DNA of 20,503 nucleotides from UBA11540 sp003445125. GTDB taxonomy: Bacteria; Bacillota; Clostridia; Oscillospirales; Ruminococcaceae. The first letter of the stretch is position 1. Every line of letters starts with the position of its first letter. The notes under the pieces were generated by a model. It worked only from the letters and a program-made list of their open reading frames with translations, did no database searches and was not told the origin of the DNA. The stretch is from assembly GCA_937899435.1 (NCBI GenBank), contig CALBQG010000122.1, forward strand, positions 1 through 20,503, written 5' to 3'. Both the position numbers and the translations under genes were made by a program. Shown piece after piece: positions 1-6,937 of this stretch.

Positions 1-53
1 AAAGAGAACTCATGTTTTCACGTAACGAAAGCATGTGTTCTTTGACAGGCTGA

Positions 54-88
54 GCGCGGCGCGTGGGTTTCCCACGCGCCGCGCTTTT
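54..88 (+). terminator. Intrinsic terminator of an upstream gene outside the window
   Basis: A perfect 14-bp GC-rich stem (54-67 with 71-84) closes a 3-base TTT loop and is followed by TTTT on the plus strand. The minus-strand side has no T-run, so it should terminate rightward transcription entering from the left of the window. Confidence 0.85.
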
Positions 89-326
89 ATATGCGGAACG
101 ATTCCACGCAATCCGCTGCGTTCAGAATGAGTTGGAAATACTGCGTGTCTTTCATTAAAATACATTTCACAGAAGAACAGCATCCCCCCGGGAGCATTAT
201 ACAGCCGCAGCGCATTTGAAGTACTCCCTTTTGCTCACTCCCGGTGTTATTATAAAACAGTCGGCAATCGGTGACAATGGCGGTTTCGCTATGAATTGTT
301 GTACTTTTCAAACACTTCTTTTTCAT
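87..326 (-). CDS. Possible small cysteine-rich protein, unrecognised
   Basis: An open frame of about 79 codons starts at ATG 326 (or at TTG 332). The predicted protein begins with a basic stretch (MKKKCLK) and has nine cysteines, including CGC and a GGCCSSVKC cluster. I do not recognise a family, and no signal peptide or membrane helix is evident. Against it being a gene, no clear Shine-Dalgarno site precedes either start. The consensus promoter at 326-354 also fires in the opposite direction across its 5' end. In its favour, the amino-acid composition looks protein-like and the frame fills an otherwise empty stretch. It may equally be a gene remnant, since the adjacent DNA contains a decayed AraC fragment. 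Confidence 0.3.
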   Translation of the reverse strand: MKKKCLKSTTIHSETAIVTDCRLFYNNTGSEQKGVLQMRCGCIMLPGGCCSSVKCILMKDTQYFQLILNAADCVESFRI

Positions 327-354
327 TGACAAGATTTTCTCAGCATGGTATAAT
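326..354 (+). promoter_or_regulatory. Consensus sigma-A promoter
   Basis: TTGACA at 326-331 and TATAAT at 349-354 are both perfect matches, separated by exactly 17 bases. Transcription would start near 361 and run through the hairpin at 384-417 and the AraC remnant into the intact AraC gene at 576. This gives an untranslated leader of roughly 215 bases. Confidence 0.8.
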
Positions 355-383
355 AATAAAAATACCCTTTATTTTTGCCGCGG

Positions 384-417
384 AGTGATTTTACTTGAAC
401 TGTGAAAATCACTTTTT
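384..417 (+). terminator. Terminator-like hairpin in the leader of the AraC gene
   Basis: A 9-bp stem (384-392 with 405-413) closes a 12-base loop and runs into TTTTT at 413-417. It lies about 25-30 bases after the expected transcription start. It could be an attenuator, a leftover terminator of a deleted gene, or a fortuitous weak hairpin, because most of its pairs are A-T. Confidence 0.45.
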
Positions 418-420
418 CGG

Positions 421-573
421 AAGAAAATGCTGGAATACGGTGATCTCCCGCTTGAGGATGTTGCCTATTCCCTGAATTTGGAAAATGCCGCTTATTTTTG
501 CAAATTGTTCAAATGAAAAACCGGATTAACACCGGGCGAATACCGTAAAAAACAAAACGAGAGGAGGAACTGA
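421..573 (+). pseudogene. Remnant of an AraC-family HTH C-terminus, interrupted by TGA
   Basis: From ATG 427 the frame reads MLEYGDLPLEDVAYSLNL, then NAAYFCKLFK, an in-frame TGA at 514-516, and then KTGLTPGEYRKKQNE to a TGA at 571-573. This is the second helix-turn-helix of an AraC regulator up to the usual protein end: a helix, then YFCKLFK, then the TGLTPGEYR motif. Only about 49 codons are left and nothing upstream continues the family. The stop falls where a lysine codon is expected. It differs clearly from the C-terminus of the intact AraC gene just downstream, so it is a separate former gene rather than a simple duplication. The final codons overlap the Shine-Dalgarno of the next gene. 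Confidence 0.75.
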
Positions 574-575
574 AG

Positions 576-1388
576 TTGCTTTCAACCTATATTTTTCATA
601 TCTTCAAAAAAGAGCCGGACAATATGTTAGAGCCTCATATTCACAGTTCTTTTGAAATTTACTGCAAGCTCAAAGGGACAACCCGCTATTTGGTCGAAGA
701 TGCCGTCTACGACATTGACGAAGGCGATGTAATCGTGATTCCTCCCTATGTTCCGCATATGGCAACACTATTCAGTCAACCGTCTTCCTCTTTTTATGAA
801 CATATGCTGATCAATCTGTCGTTGGACACTACGGAGCAATTCCGAAACGAGCTGGAAATCTGCGCTTCAAAAACCGTCATCCATATTCCTGTGAACCGAA
901 ATATTCTGTTCAATCAGCTTTTTGAGATCATGGATGAAGAAATGAAAAAAGAGGATGAGTATTCGGACAATGCAAAAAAAGCAGCGATAGAGCTTTTTCT
1001 CTTGCAGCTTGCCCGTGTCGCCAAAGGTTCGGAAACCCGCAGCAGCAGTTGTTGTGATAATCTCATTCCTGATATCGTGAAGTATATCAATGAACATTAT
1101 GCGGATCCTCTTTCCCTTTCTTCCCTCTCCAAACAATTCTCCATGAGCGAATGCTATCTTTCCCGACGTTTTCGCGCGGTAACTGGCACAAACCTCTCCG
1201 ACTGTATAAAGATTATCCGCATTGAAAACGCCGACCGCCTGTTGCGTTCCGGAGAATGCACCGTCTCGCAGACCGCAAAGCTGTGCGGATTCAAGGACAG
1301 CAACTATTTTTCTACCACCTTCAAAAAAATCAAAGGCATCACTCCAAAGGAGTTCTGCCGTTTAAATGCGCTGAAAACTGAAGAATAG
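576..1388 (+). CDS. AraC-family transcriptional regulator with N-terminal cupin domain
   Basis: The product has 270 residues. The start is a TTG at 576, chosen because GAGGAGG at 561-567 sits 8 bases upstream. Residues about 15-70 form a cupin sensor fold (EPHIHSSFEIY, then DIDEGDVIVIPPYVPH) of the kind that usually binds a sugar or other small ligand. Residues about 168-265 are the paired helix-turn-helix AraC domain, ending in the diagnostic SNYFSTTFKKIKGITPKEF. The gene stands alone. It is read from the consensus promoter at 326-354 through a leader holding an AraC remnant, and it ends against the large palindrome at 1394-1473. The ligand and targets cannot be told from sequence; no sugar-utilisation operon follows in the same direction. 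The sugar isomerase at 2655-3620 is the only nearby carbohydrate gene. Confidence 0.93.
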   Translation: MLSTYIFHIFKKEPDNMLEPHIHSSFEIYCKLKGTTRYLVEDAVYDIDEGDVIVIPPYVPHMATLFSQPSSSFYEHMLINLSLDTTEQFRNELEICASKTVIHIPVNRNILFNQLFEIMDEEMKKEDEYSDNAKKAAIELFLLQLARVAKGSETRSSSCCDNLIPDIVKYINEHYADPLSLSSLSKQFSMSECYLSRRFRAVTGTNLSDCIKIIRIENADRLLRSGECTVSQTAKLCGFKDSNYFSTTFKKIKGITPKEFCRLNALKTEE

Positions 1389-1393
1389 CATAA

Positions 1394-1473
1394 AAAGCCG
1401 CGGCTCCTCTGTGATATGCACCTCCAAAAGTGTCTAACTTTTGGGGTGCATATCACAGAGGAGCCGCGGCTTT
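1394..1473. terminator. Long palindrome, bidirectional terminator between convergent genes
   Basis: A left arm (1394-1431) and a right arm (1437-1473) pair over 37 bp with one bulged T, leaving a 5-base GTCTA loop. The outer ends are AAA and TTT, so both strands end in a short U-run. It separates two convergent genes (AraC ending at 1388, the COG2426 protein ending at 1485). The stem is two to three times longer than an ordinary intrinsic terminator. Confidence 0.8.
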
Positions 1474-1484
1474 ACATTATCAAA

Positions 1485-2000
1485 TCAGATTCCGAACAAT
1501 CCAAACACGCCGAAGGACAGCACACCCATAATCAAACCGCTTGCCATTACCCCGCAAAGGATTGCAAGTGTGGCTTTCATCAGTCGCAGCCGCAGAACGG
1601 CGGCAATCAGTGATCCTGTCCACGCGCCAGTTCCGGGAAGCGGAATGGCAACAAACAAAAACAATCCGAGCAACTCATATTTTCCAATCGTTTTTGCCTT
1701 TTCATCCGCACGGGCATTCACCTTAAACAAAATATTTCCGATAAAACCAACGGTTTTGTACCATGCTCGTACCAGTGCATTTTTCCCTTTCGCTTCCACA
1801 TCGCGCTGACGTGCAAACCAAGCCAACACGCTTTTTGAAAAAGCAATCAGAAACGGCACGGGAATCATATTTCCGATCACGCACATCAGATAGCAAAGCC
1901 AAAACGGAATGTCCATCCCGATTCCGATCGGAATTGCCGCCCGAAGCTCGACCACCGGCACCATAGAAATCAGCAGTACATAGATGCATTTTTTGAACAT
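1485..2000 (-). CDS. Small multidrug-export (COG2426/DUF-type) membrane protein
   Basis: This 171-residue protein matches the Sm_multidrug_ex family (PF06695) along its length. The N-terminus carries PVVELRAAIPIGIGM, the hallmark ELRAAIP motif of the family. The middle has two helices around PVPFLIAF. The end has GLFLFVAIPLPGTGAW, the second family motif, and a final hydrophobic helix. It should be an integral membrane protein; its transport substrate is not established despite the family name. The ATG at 2000 is preceded by a TGAGG ribosome site that overlaps the stop codon of the DUF1836 gene, leaving only 10 bases between the two genes. They are therefore very likely co-transcribed and translationally coupled. 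Confidence 0.9.
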   Translation of the reverse strand: MFKKCIYVLLISMVPVVELRAAIPIGIGMDIPFWLCYLMCVIGNMIPVPFLIAFSKSVLAWFARQRDVEAKGKNALVRAWYKTVGFIGNILFKVNARADEKAKTIGKYELLGLFLFVAIPLPGTGAWTGSLIAAVLRLRLMKATLAILCGVMASGLIMGVLSFGVFGLFGI

Positions 2001-2010
2001 AATACAAACC

Positions 2011-2592
2011 TCAGTTTTTCTTGCCTTTTTCTTTACTTTCTATCGAAAAAGCAGCAAAATGTCTGTCAATCAGTGCCTCCACAGAACGCACCACAGTTGA
2101 CGATATCCCACACAGGCAAAGAATCAGTGCCAGCAGTTCTTCATCACTCTCTGATTGCACCGAATCATCCAATTGTTCAAAGAGTTGAGACATTGCGCTC
2201 AGCTGCTTTTGTTTCATTTCGCCGTACCGACGGTAAATCCGCTCAAAGCAATGCTCATCCTCAAAGCATCCGGAGCCGAAAATACTCTTGATGTCCTGAA
2301 TGGAGAGACTCTGTTTCATCATATAGATCATCGCCATCTGAATGATGTGTTCGCGGCTGTACTTTTTCGATTTAATCGGGCGCAGGATTCCCTCTTTACT
2401 GTAATTATTCACCATGGTTTTGGTCAATATTTTTTCGTCCTCACTGCGTTTGCGATCGGACAGCGCGCGGTCGAACAGTGTGGTGATCTGGTCAATATAC
2501 AAATCGATATGCGGAATATCATCCGGATTCAGATCCTCGGAACGAAATTCTTCTTCAAATATCGCTCGCAGCTCTTCTTTTGAAATTCCCAT
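2011..2592 (-). CDS. DUF1836 protein (MerR-like HTH, clostridial)
   Basis: The product is a 193-residue cytoplasmic protein of the DUF1836 family (PF08876), common in Firmicutes. Residues about 50-110 read KTMVNNYSKEGILRPIKSKKYSREHI, resembling the winged helix of MerR regulators in which a recognition helix is followed by a wing. The C-terminal half is helical. Two in-frame ATGs are possible. The one at 2598 has GGGAG only one base away, whereas the one at 2592 has the same site at normal spacing, so I chose 2592. The gene sits first in a two-gene unit with the membrane protein at 1485-2000. It follows the terminator of the isomerase gene by about 25 bases, so its promoter must overlap that hairpin or it depends on read-through. 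The molecular function is unknown; DNA binding is an inference. Confidence 0.88.
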   Translation of the reverse strand: MGISKEELRAIFEEEFRSEDLNPDDIPHIDLYIDQITTLFDRALSDRKRSEDEKILTKTMVNNYSKEGILRPIKSKKYSREHIIQMAMIYMMKQSLSIQDIKSIFGSGCFEDEHCFERIYRRYGEMKQKQLSAMSQLFEQLDDSVQSESDEELLALILCLCGISSTVVRSVEALIDRHFAAFSIESKEKGKKN

Positions 2593-2616
2593 GCCCATTC
2601 TCCCATTATGTATTAC

Positions 2617-2646
2617 AAAAAAGAGCCGCGCCGCCGCGGCTCTTTT
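2617..2646 (-). terminator. Intrinsic terminator of the isomerase gene
   Basis: A 12-bp stem (2619-2630 with 2635-2646) closes a 4-base loop. On the minus strand it is followed by TTTTTT (plus-strand A-run from 2617). It stands 9 bases beyond the stop codon of the isomerase gene. Confidence 0.85.
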
Positions 2647-2654
2647 CGTTTAAA

Positions 2655-3620
2655 TCAAGCCCACCACATTTTCGCTTTCTCTTCGGAAATAATGGCTTCT
2701 TTCAAGCAGGCAACTGCCTTGGAAAGACCCTCATTCTGGCTCATCAGGCTATCCTCATGTTCAATGCTGATCGCGTAATCGTAACCGACCATACGCAGCG
2801 CACTGATAATGTCTTTCCACGTGTTCAGATCATGACCGTATCCGACGCTGCGGAACAGCCAGGAACGATGCAGTTCGTCGCTGTACGGTTTCGTGTCCAG
2901 AACACCGGTACGTGCCGTATTGTAATTGTCAATCTTTGTGTCCTTTGCATGAAAATGGAAGATGGCATCGCCCAAAGCACGAATGACCATGACCGGATCC
3001 ATTCCCTGCCACCACAGATGGCTCGGATCCAGGTTTGCACCTAACTCGGGACCGACAGCGTCACGAATGCGAAGCATGGATTCCGTATTATACACCATGA
3101 AACCGGGATGCAGTTCAAACGCGATCTTATTCACGCCGTGATCTTTTGCAAATTTGACAAACTCTTTCCAGTACGGGATCAGCTTTTCATTCCACTGCCA
3201 ATCCAGAATTTTCAAATAATCCTCCGGCCACGGGCAGGTAACCCAGTTCGGATATTTGGAATTTTCGCTGTCACCGGCGCAACCGGAAAACGTATTGATC
3301 TGATGAATTCCGAGTTTTTCAGCCAGCAGTACGCAGTTGCGCAAATCGTGGACAAATGCTGCTGCCACTTCTTTATCCGGATGGATCGGGTTTGCATGAC
3401 TGCTCAAAGCGCTGATCGGCAACCCACCCTCTGCGATTGTCGCCTTGAATTCTTCCAGCTTTTTCTCATCGTGCAGCAGCACTTCCGGATCGCAATGTGC
3501 CTTTCCGGGATATCCGCCGCAGCCAATCTCCACCATTTCAATACCCAAAGACTTGAAATATTTCAGCGCGTCTTTCAGGTTCATATTGTTCACTACGCAA
3601 GTGAAAACACCTAATTTCAT
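2655..3620 (-). CDS. Sugar phosphate isomerase/epimerase (xylose isomerase-like TIM barrel)
   Basis: The protein has 321 residues and is of the AP_endonuc_2/xylose isomerase-like family (IolE, YcjR and relatives). Expected metal ligands are visible in order: E169 in AFELHPGF, D198 and H201 in NLDPSHLWW, H224 in FHFHAKD and E287 in ISIEHEDS. Enzymes of this fold isomerise, epimerise or dehydrate sugars and inositols using a divalent metal; the substrate here is open. The start is ATG 3620, because GGAGG at 3627-3631 precedes it; the open frame extends further upstream but crosses the promoter. The gene is monocistronic, with a terminator at 2617-2646, and diverges from yebC. The MKLGVFTCVV start and SSHANPIHPDK segment resemble clostridial sugar-catabolism enzymes. 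Confidence 0.92.
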   Translation of the reverse strand: MKLGVFTCVVNNMNLKDALKYFKSLGIEMVEIGCGGYPGKAHCDPEVLLHDEKKLEEFKATIAEGGLPISALSSHANPIHPDKEVAAAFVHDLRNCVLLAEKLGIHQINTFSGCAGDSENSKYPNWVTCPWPEDYLKILDWQWNEKLIPYWKEFVKFAKDHGVNKIAFELHPGFMVYNTESMLRIRDAVGPELGANLDPSHLWWQGMDPVMVIRALGDAIFHFHAKDTKIDNYNTARTGVLDTKPYSDELHRSWLFRSVGYGHDLNTWKDIISALRMVGYDYAISIEHEDSLMSQNEGLSKAVACLKEAIISEEKAKMWWA

Positions 3621-3653
3621 ACAAATCCTCCATTCGTTAGATACATTATCACC

Positions 3654-3682
3654 AGTATATAGCATTTTTGCAAAAAAATCAA
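3654..3682 (-). promoter_or_regulatory. Candidate sigma-A promoter of the isomerase gene
   Basis: On the minus strand TTGATT (3682-3677) and TATACT (3659-3654) are 17 bases apart, about 35 bases upstream of the start codon. A second overlapping pair, TTGCAA and GATAAT, also has 17-base spacing, so the exact start is uncertain. Confidence 0.55.
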
Positions 3683-3703
3683 TCACTATTTTCGTTTTTT
3701 ATC

Positions 3704-3732
3704 TTGCCAAGAAGCGTCGGATATGATAAAAT
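3704..3732 (+). promoter_or_regulatory. Candidate sigma-A promoter of yebC
   Basis: TTGCCA at 3704-3709 and TAAAAT at 3727-3732 are separated by 17 bases and lie about 35 bases before the yebC start codon. The spacing and position fit; the hexamers match the consensus at five of six positions each. Confidence 0.6.
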
Positions 3733-3765
3733 AGACAAATGGAAAACACTTGAAAGGAAGATTCT

Positions 3766-4503
3766 ATGTCCGGACATTCCAAATGGAACAACATAAAAAG
3801 AAAAAAGGAAAAGACTGACGGTCAGAAGGCGAAGATTTTCACCAAAATCGGTCGTGAAATGGCAGTTGCCATCAAGGAAGGCGGATCTTCCGATCCTAAC
3901 TCCAACAGCAAGTTGCGCGAATTGATTGCCAAGGCAAAAGCGAACAATGTGCCGAATGACAATATCGAACGAATCATCAAAAAGGCAAGCGCCGATGACA
4001 AAGCCAATTATGAAACGGTGGTGTACGAAGGATACGGTCCCTGCGGCGTCGCAGTGATTGTGGAAACACTGACTGACAACCGCAACCGCACGGCGGGCGA
4101 CATCCGTCATTATTTTGATAAATACGGCGGAAATCTGGGAACCACCGGATGCGTTTCCTTTATGTTCACCGAAAAAGGCGTGATTATTGCCGACGGTGAG
4201 GATGTAGACGAGGACAAAGCCATGGAGGATTTCATGGAAGCCGGTGCTGACGACTTCAATTTTGACGACGAGGATACCATCGAAATTATCACCGCTCCTG
4301 CCGATGTAACCGCTGTCGCCACGGCAATTGAAGAAAAAGGCTATAAAGTCATTTCTGCCGATGCTGCTCAGGTTCCGTCCACCTATACTTCCATTGACGA
4401 TCCGGATACAGCGGTTAAAATGAGCCGCCTGCTGGAAATGCTGGAAGACAATGACGACGTGCAGAACGTGTGGCACAACTGGGAAAATCCGACGGAAGAA
4501 TAA
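3766..4503 (+). CDS. yebC: YebC/PmpR (TACO1) family protein
   Basis: The protein has 245 residues, the usual length for the family, and opens with MSGHSKWNNIKRKK, the near-invariant YebC signature. The conserved YEGYGPCGVAVIVETLTDN and NRTAGDIRHYF segments follow, then the acidic third domain (DGEDVDEDKAMEDFMEAGAD). Members have been described as DNA-binding regulators and, more recently, as helpers of translation through proline-rich stretches; which role applies cannot be read from sequence. AAAGGAAG precedes the ATG. The gene stands alone between its own promoter and the terminator at 4537-4566. It contains no sign of disruption. Confidence 0.97.
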   Translation: MSGHSKWNNIKRKKEKTDGQKAKIFTKIGREMAVAIKEGGSSDPNSNSKLRELIAKAKANNVPNDNIERIIKKASADDKANYETVVYEGYGPCGVAVIVETLTDNRNRTAGDIRHYFDKYGGNLGTTGCVSFMFTEKGVIIADGEDVDEDKAMEDFMEAGADDFNFDDEDTIEIITAPADVTAVATAIEEKGYKVISADAAQVPSTYTSIDDPDTAVKMSRLLEMLEDNDDVQNVWHNWENPTEE

Positions 4504-4536
4504 ATCAACCGTCACCCCCACCTTATAAGTATTTTT

Positions 4537-4566
4537 ATGAGTTCGGTTTTCACCGAACTCATTTTT
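4537..4566 (+). terminator. Intrinsic terminator of yebC
   Basis: An 11-bp perfect stem (4537-4547 with 4552-4562) closes a TTTC tetraloop and ends in TTTT. It stands about 35 bases after the yebC stop. Confidence 0.88.
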
Positions 4567-4570
4567 CATT

Positions 4571-4613
4571 TAAAACAACGGCAATGCCGCTTTCAGGTGC
4601 GACATTGCCGTTG
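4571..4613 (-). terminator. Intrinsic terminator of the antiporter-mgtC operon
   Basis: An 11-bp stem (4576-4586 with 4603-4613) closes a 16-base loop. On the minus strand it is followed by TTTTAAA. It lies just beyond the stop of the MgtC-like gene, back-to-back with the yebC terminator. Confidence 0.75.
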
Positions 4614-4620
4614 CTGCAGA

Positions 4621-5352
4621 TCACATCTGTTCAATGTGATATACATAGTCCAGAGTCGAAAGCGCCTCAATAATATCCGTATGCGTCTTATACTTCTTAA
4701 GCTCCTGACTACTGATGGAAATTGAAATAGAGTACACACTCAATCCGGAATTGACATATGCGGGGTTCAATTCAATATCGTCAATTTTCATTCCGAGTTC
4801 ACGTATCGTAGTGACAAAGCTCTGCAAATGGCAGGCGTTTTTCAATTCCAGATGAACTTCAAAATGGTTAGAACGATCTTTGAGATAGCTTTCAAATGCC
4901 GGTAAAAGTGACAAACAGCACATATAGGTAGCATAGGCAATCAAAGCAACCGTATAGAATCCCGCGCCGATGGATATTCCCAACAATCCGCACGCCCAAA
5001 GCCCGAAGGAAGTCGTCAAACCCTTAATCTGACTGCGGGAACTGAACAAGGTGGAATTCACACTGATGATGGCAATACCGATAATGGCGGCGCCGGAAAT
5101 CATGAAAGAAAGCGCTCCGTTGTTGTATGCCAATCCCAGATAAATATCCAGCATAACCGCAAGAGTTGCGGCAAGAGAAACAAAAATGAACGTACGCAAT
5201 CCGGCGGCGTGCCGTTTGCTGGAACGCTCGCACCCAATCGTTGCCGCAATCAGGACGGACAGCAAAATGCGAACGGCGATGCTGATCCAGGAAAAATTTG
5301 TTGCCTCTGCATGAAGAAAAACGGCGATCGAATCCGGTGTTTGAAAATTCAT
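4621..5352 (-). CDS. MgtC/SapB family membrane protein
   Basis: The 243-residue protein has an N-terminal membrane domain (residues about 20-150) containing GCERSSKRHAAGLRTFIFV, the MgtC family motif normally written G-ERE-hydrophobic-AGLRT. A C-terminal cytoplasmic ACT-like domain (about 160-243) ends in ALSTLDYVYHIEQM. Proteins of this family are linked to growth at low magnesium, to acid stress and to control of membrane ATP synthase; none is a proven transporter. The ATG at 5352 has AAGGAAGG upstream. The gene begins only 14 bases after the stop of the CPA2 antiporter, so the two form one operon. That pairing suggests a shared part in ion or proton homeostasis. The usual ERE of the motif reads ERS here. 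Confidence 0.92.
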   Translation of the reverse strand: MNFQTPDSIAVFLHAEATNFSWISIAVRILLSVLIAATIGCERSSKRHAAGLRTFIFVSLAATLAVMLDIYLGLAYNNGALSFMISGAAIIGIAIISVNSTLFSSRSQIKGLTTSFGLWACGLLGISIGAGFYTVALIAYATYMCCLSLLPAFESYLKDRSNHFEVHLELKNACHLQSFVTTIRELGMKIDDIELNPAYVNSGLSVYSISISISSQELKKYKTHTDIIEALSTLDYVYHIEQM

Positions 5353-5366
5353 TATGACCCTTCCTT

Positions 5367-6827
5367 TCAGTGACGGTTATATGACGTGCGCCGCAGCGCG
5401 TGGATGCTTCGGTACTGTTCCTCTGCCGCTTCCGTAAATGCCTGTTCATTTGCCTCAGGCGAAGGCAGCGACGGCTGAGGAAGCCCTTCCTGAATCTTAC
5501 GGATACGTTCGATCAACTTTTCAACCTCTGTTTTCGGCTGACCGGTGACAGGACTGATATCTTCCACCGCAACCAGTGATTCAATGTCCTTGAAATAGGA
5601 TTTGGAAAGATACAATGACAGTTTGGCGCAAACCGGTCCGATCAGTTCATACAGAACACTGGACGCAAGTATCACTGTTTGCAGCGCTTTACCGGTCTCC
5701 CCGCCCAACGTGCGTGCGCCCAGAGCCGCAAGTCCGATGGCGACTCCCGCTTGCGGGATCAACGCCAATCCCAGGTAATTGCGAATTTCCGACGAAGAAT
5801 GAACCATCCAGGCTCCCAAATAGGACCCCACATACTTTCCGAGAATACGAACAACGAAATACAGAACTCCGACCAAAAGCAGCGGAACATTTCCCACAGC
5901 CGCAGATGTGCCGAAGAGTGCTCCCAAATCAAAGCACGCACCACTTCTCACAAAGAACAGCAGGAGAATCGGCGGACTGAAGTATTCCAGCTGTCGAAAC
6001 ATTTTTTCATCGTCCGTGATGTTGATGTAAACCGTTCCCATCGCCATACATCCCAAAAGCGGAGAAATCTCCAAAAGGGCACAGATTCCGCAGAACGCAA
6101 GCAAAGTTGCAATGGTGATAATCAATCGGTTGTCGGTCGAACGGCGCTTTGGCATGAGTAACTTCAGGAAAAGACCAAACAGTCCGCCCAGAAGCAGCAC
6201 ACCGAGATTCAAAAGAATCGGTTTCAACACACTCCATGCGTTAACTGCCCCTCCTGTTTCCGACTGCGAGGCAACTGCTACAAAAATCGCGATACTGTAA
6301 GCGACAAGACCGACAATATCATCCAGTGCCACCACCTGCAAAAGCGTGTTGACAAATGTCCCCCTTGCCCCTGTCTGACGAATGGTCATGATGGTGGAAG
6401 CAGGAGCGGTTGCGGCTCCGAGAGCTGCCAATACAATGGAAAAAGCCAGATCAAGACCGAGAATCCAATAAGTAAGGATAAAAAGAAAAACGGAAGCCAA
6501 GAGTGCTTCCATAAGAGTAATCACAATGACACGCCACCCGTTTTGGCGTATCACCGAAAAGCGAAAGTGTTCTCCTGTTCCGAAGGCAATGAACGCCAGG
6601 GAGATATCCGCAATAAACTCCGTACCGATCAGCACTTCATCGGCAACCAGATCAAGACAATAAGGACCGATCAGAATTCCCGCAATGATATAAGCGGTAA
6701 CATTGGGAAGCTTCAACCTTTTCGTGATACGTGTCATCAAAAAGCCCGTGAACAGCATAAAAGCCACAGAGATAATTACAACCGCGACCGGGGACGACTC
6801 CCGAAGTGAAGCGTAAATTTCGGACAA
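5367..6827 (-). CDS. CPA2-type cation/proton antiporter
   Basis: The protein has 486 residues. The first 390 or so form a sodium/hydrogen exchanger domain (PF00999) with about 12-13 helices, starting LPNVTAYIIAGILIGPY, the classic first motif after TM1. The transport-site motif ALDDIVGL has two aspartates at positions 169-170, a pattern associated with electrogenic exchange. The last 95 residues are hydrophilic and proline-rich, with no TrkA-N nucleotide-binding domain, so this is not a full Kef protein. The start is a TTG at 6827, supported by AAGGAGGAG at normal spacing; no in-frame ATG is near. It is first in an operon with the MgtC-like gene and diverges from a LysR gene, a typical regulator-target layout. 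The ion exchanged (sodium or potassium) is unknown. Confidence 0.93.
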   Translation of the reverse strand: MSEIYASLRESSPVAVVIISVAFMLFTGFLMTRITKRLKLPNVTAYIIAGILIGPYCLDLVADEVLIGTEFIADISLAFIAFGTGEHFRFSVIRQNGWRVIVITLMEALLASVFLFILTYWILGLDLAFSIVLAALGAATAPASTIMTIRQTGARGTFVNTLLQVVALDDIVGLVAYSIAIFVAVASQSETGGAVNAWSVLKPILLNLGVLLLGGLFGLFLKLLMPKRRSTDNRLIITIATLLAFCGICALLEISPLLGCMAMGTVYINITDDEKMFRQLEYFSPPILLLFFVRSGACFDLGALFGTSAAVGNVPLLLVGVLYFVVRILGKYVGSYLGAWMVHSSSEIRNYLGLALIPQAGVAIGLAALGARTLGGETGKALQTVILASSVLYELIGPVCAKLSLYLSKSYFKDIESLVAVEDISPVTGQPKTEVEKLIERIRKIQEGLPQPSLPSPEANEQAFTEAAEEQYRSIHALRRTSYNRH

Positions 6828-6872
6828 TGAAATGACTCCTCCTTGACAAATGATATTCCTTATGATACACCA

Positions 6873-6919
6873 TTTTGCAATAAAAGCAAATTATATTTTT
6901 TTGTTTTGCATTAGCAAAT
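6873..6919. promoter_or_regulatory. Divergent antiporter/LysR control region with TTTGC/GCAAA dyads
   Basis: On the minus strand TTGCTA (6917-6912) and TATAAT (6895-6890), 16 bases apart, form a good sigma-A promoter for the antiporter operon. Two inverted repeats overlap it: TTTTGC at 6873-6878 with GCAAA at 6886-6890, and TTTGC at 6905-6909 with GCAAA at 6914-6918. Paired dyads of this kind between a LysR gene and its divergent neighbour are the usual binding sites of LysR regulators; binding here is inferred. Confidence 0.6.
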
Positions 6920-6937
6920 CGAATAGTTGGAGGAGTT

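Noticed and set aside
514..516. TGA in the AraC remnant as a selenocysteine or recoding site
   Set aside because: The codon replaces a residue expected to be lysine in a DNA-binding helix, no SECIS-like element follows, and most of the gene is missing.
1394..1473. Palindrome as an insertion sequence or CRISPR repeat
   Set aside because: It has no transposase, no flanking direct repeats that I could see, and no second copy in the window. The position between convergent genes fits a terminator better.
3679..4569. Long open frame on the minus strand (296 codons)
   Set aside because: It is antisense to yebC, whose protein is a clear family match. The frame is a mirror of yebC codon bias and has no matching family or ribosome site.
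6843..6866. Plus-strand promoter TTGACA (6843) with TATGAT (6861) for LysR
   Set aside because: The spacing is only 12 bases, too short for sigma-A, and the TTGACA overlaps the antiporter ribosome site on the other strand.
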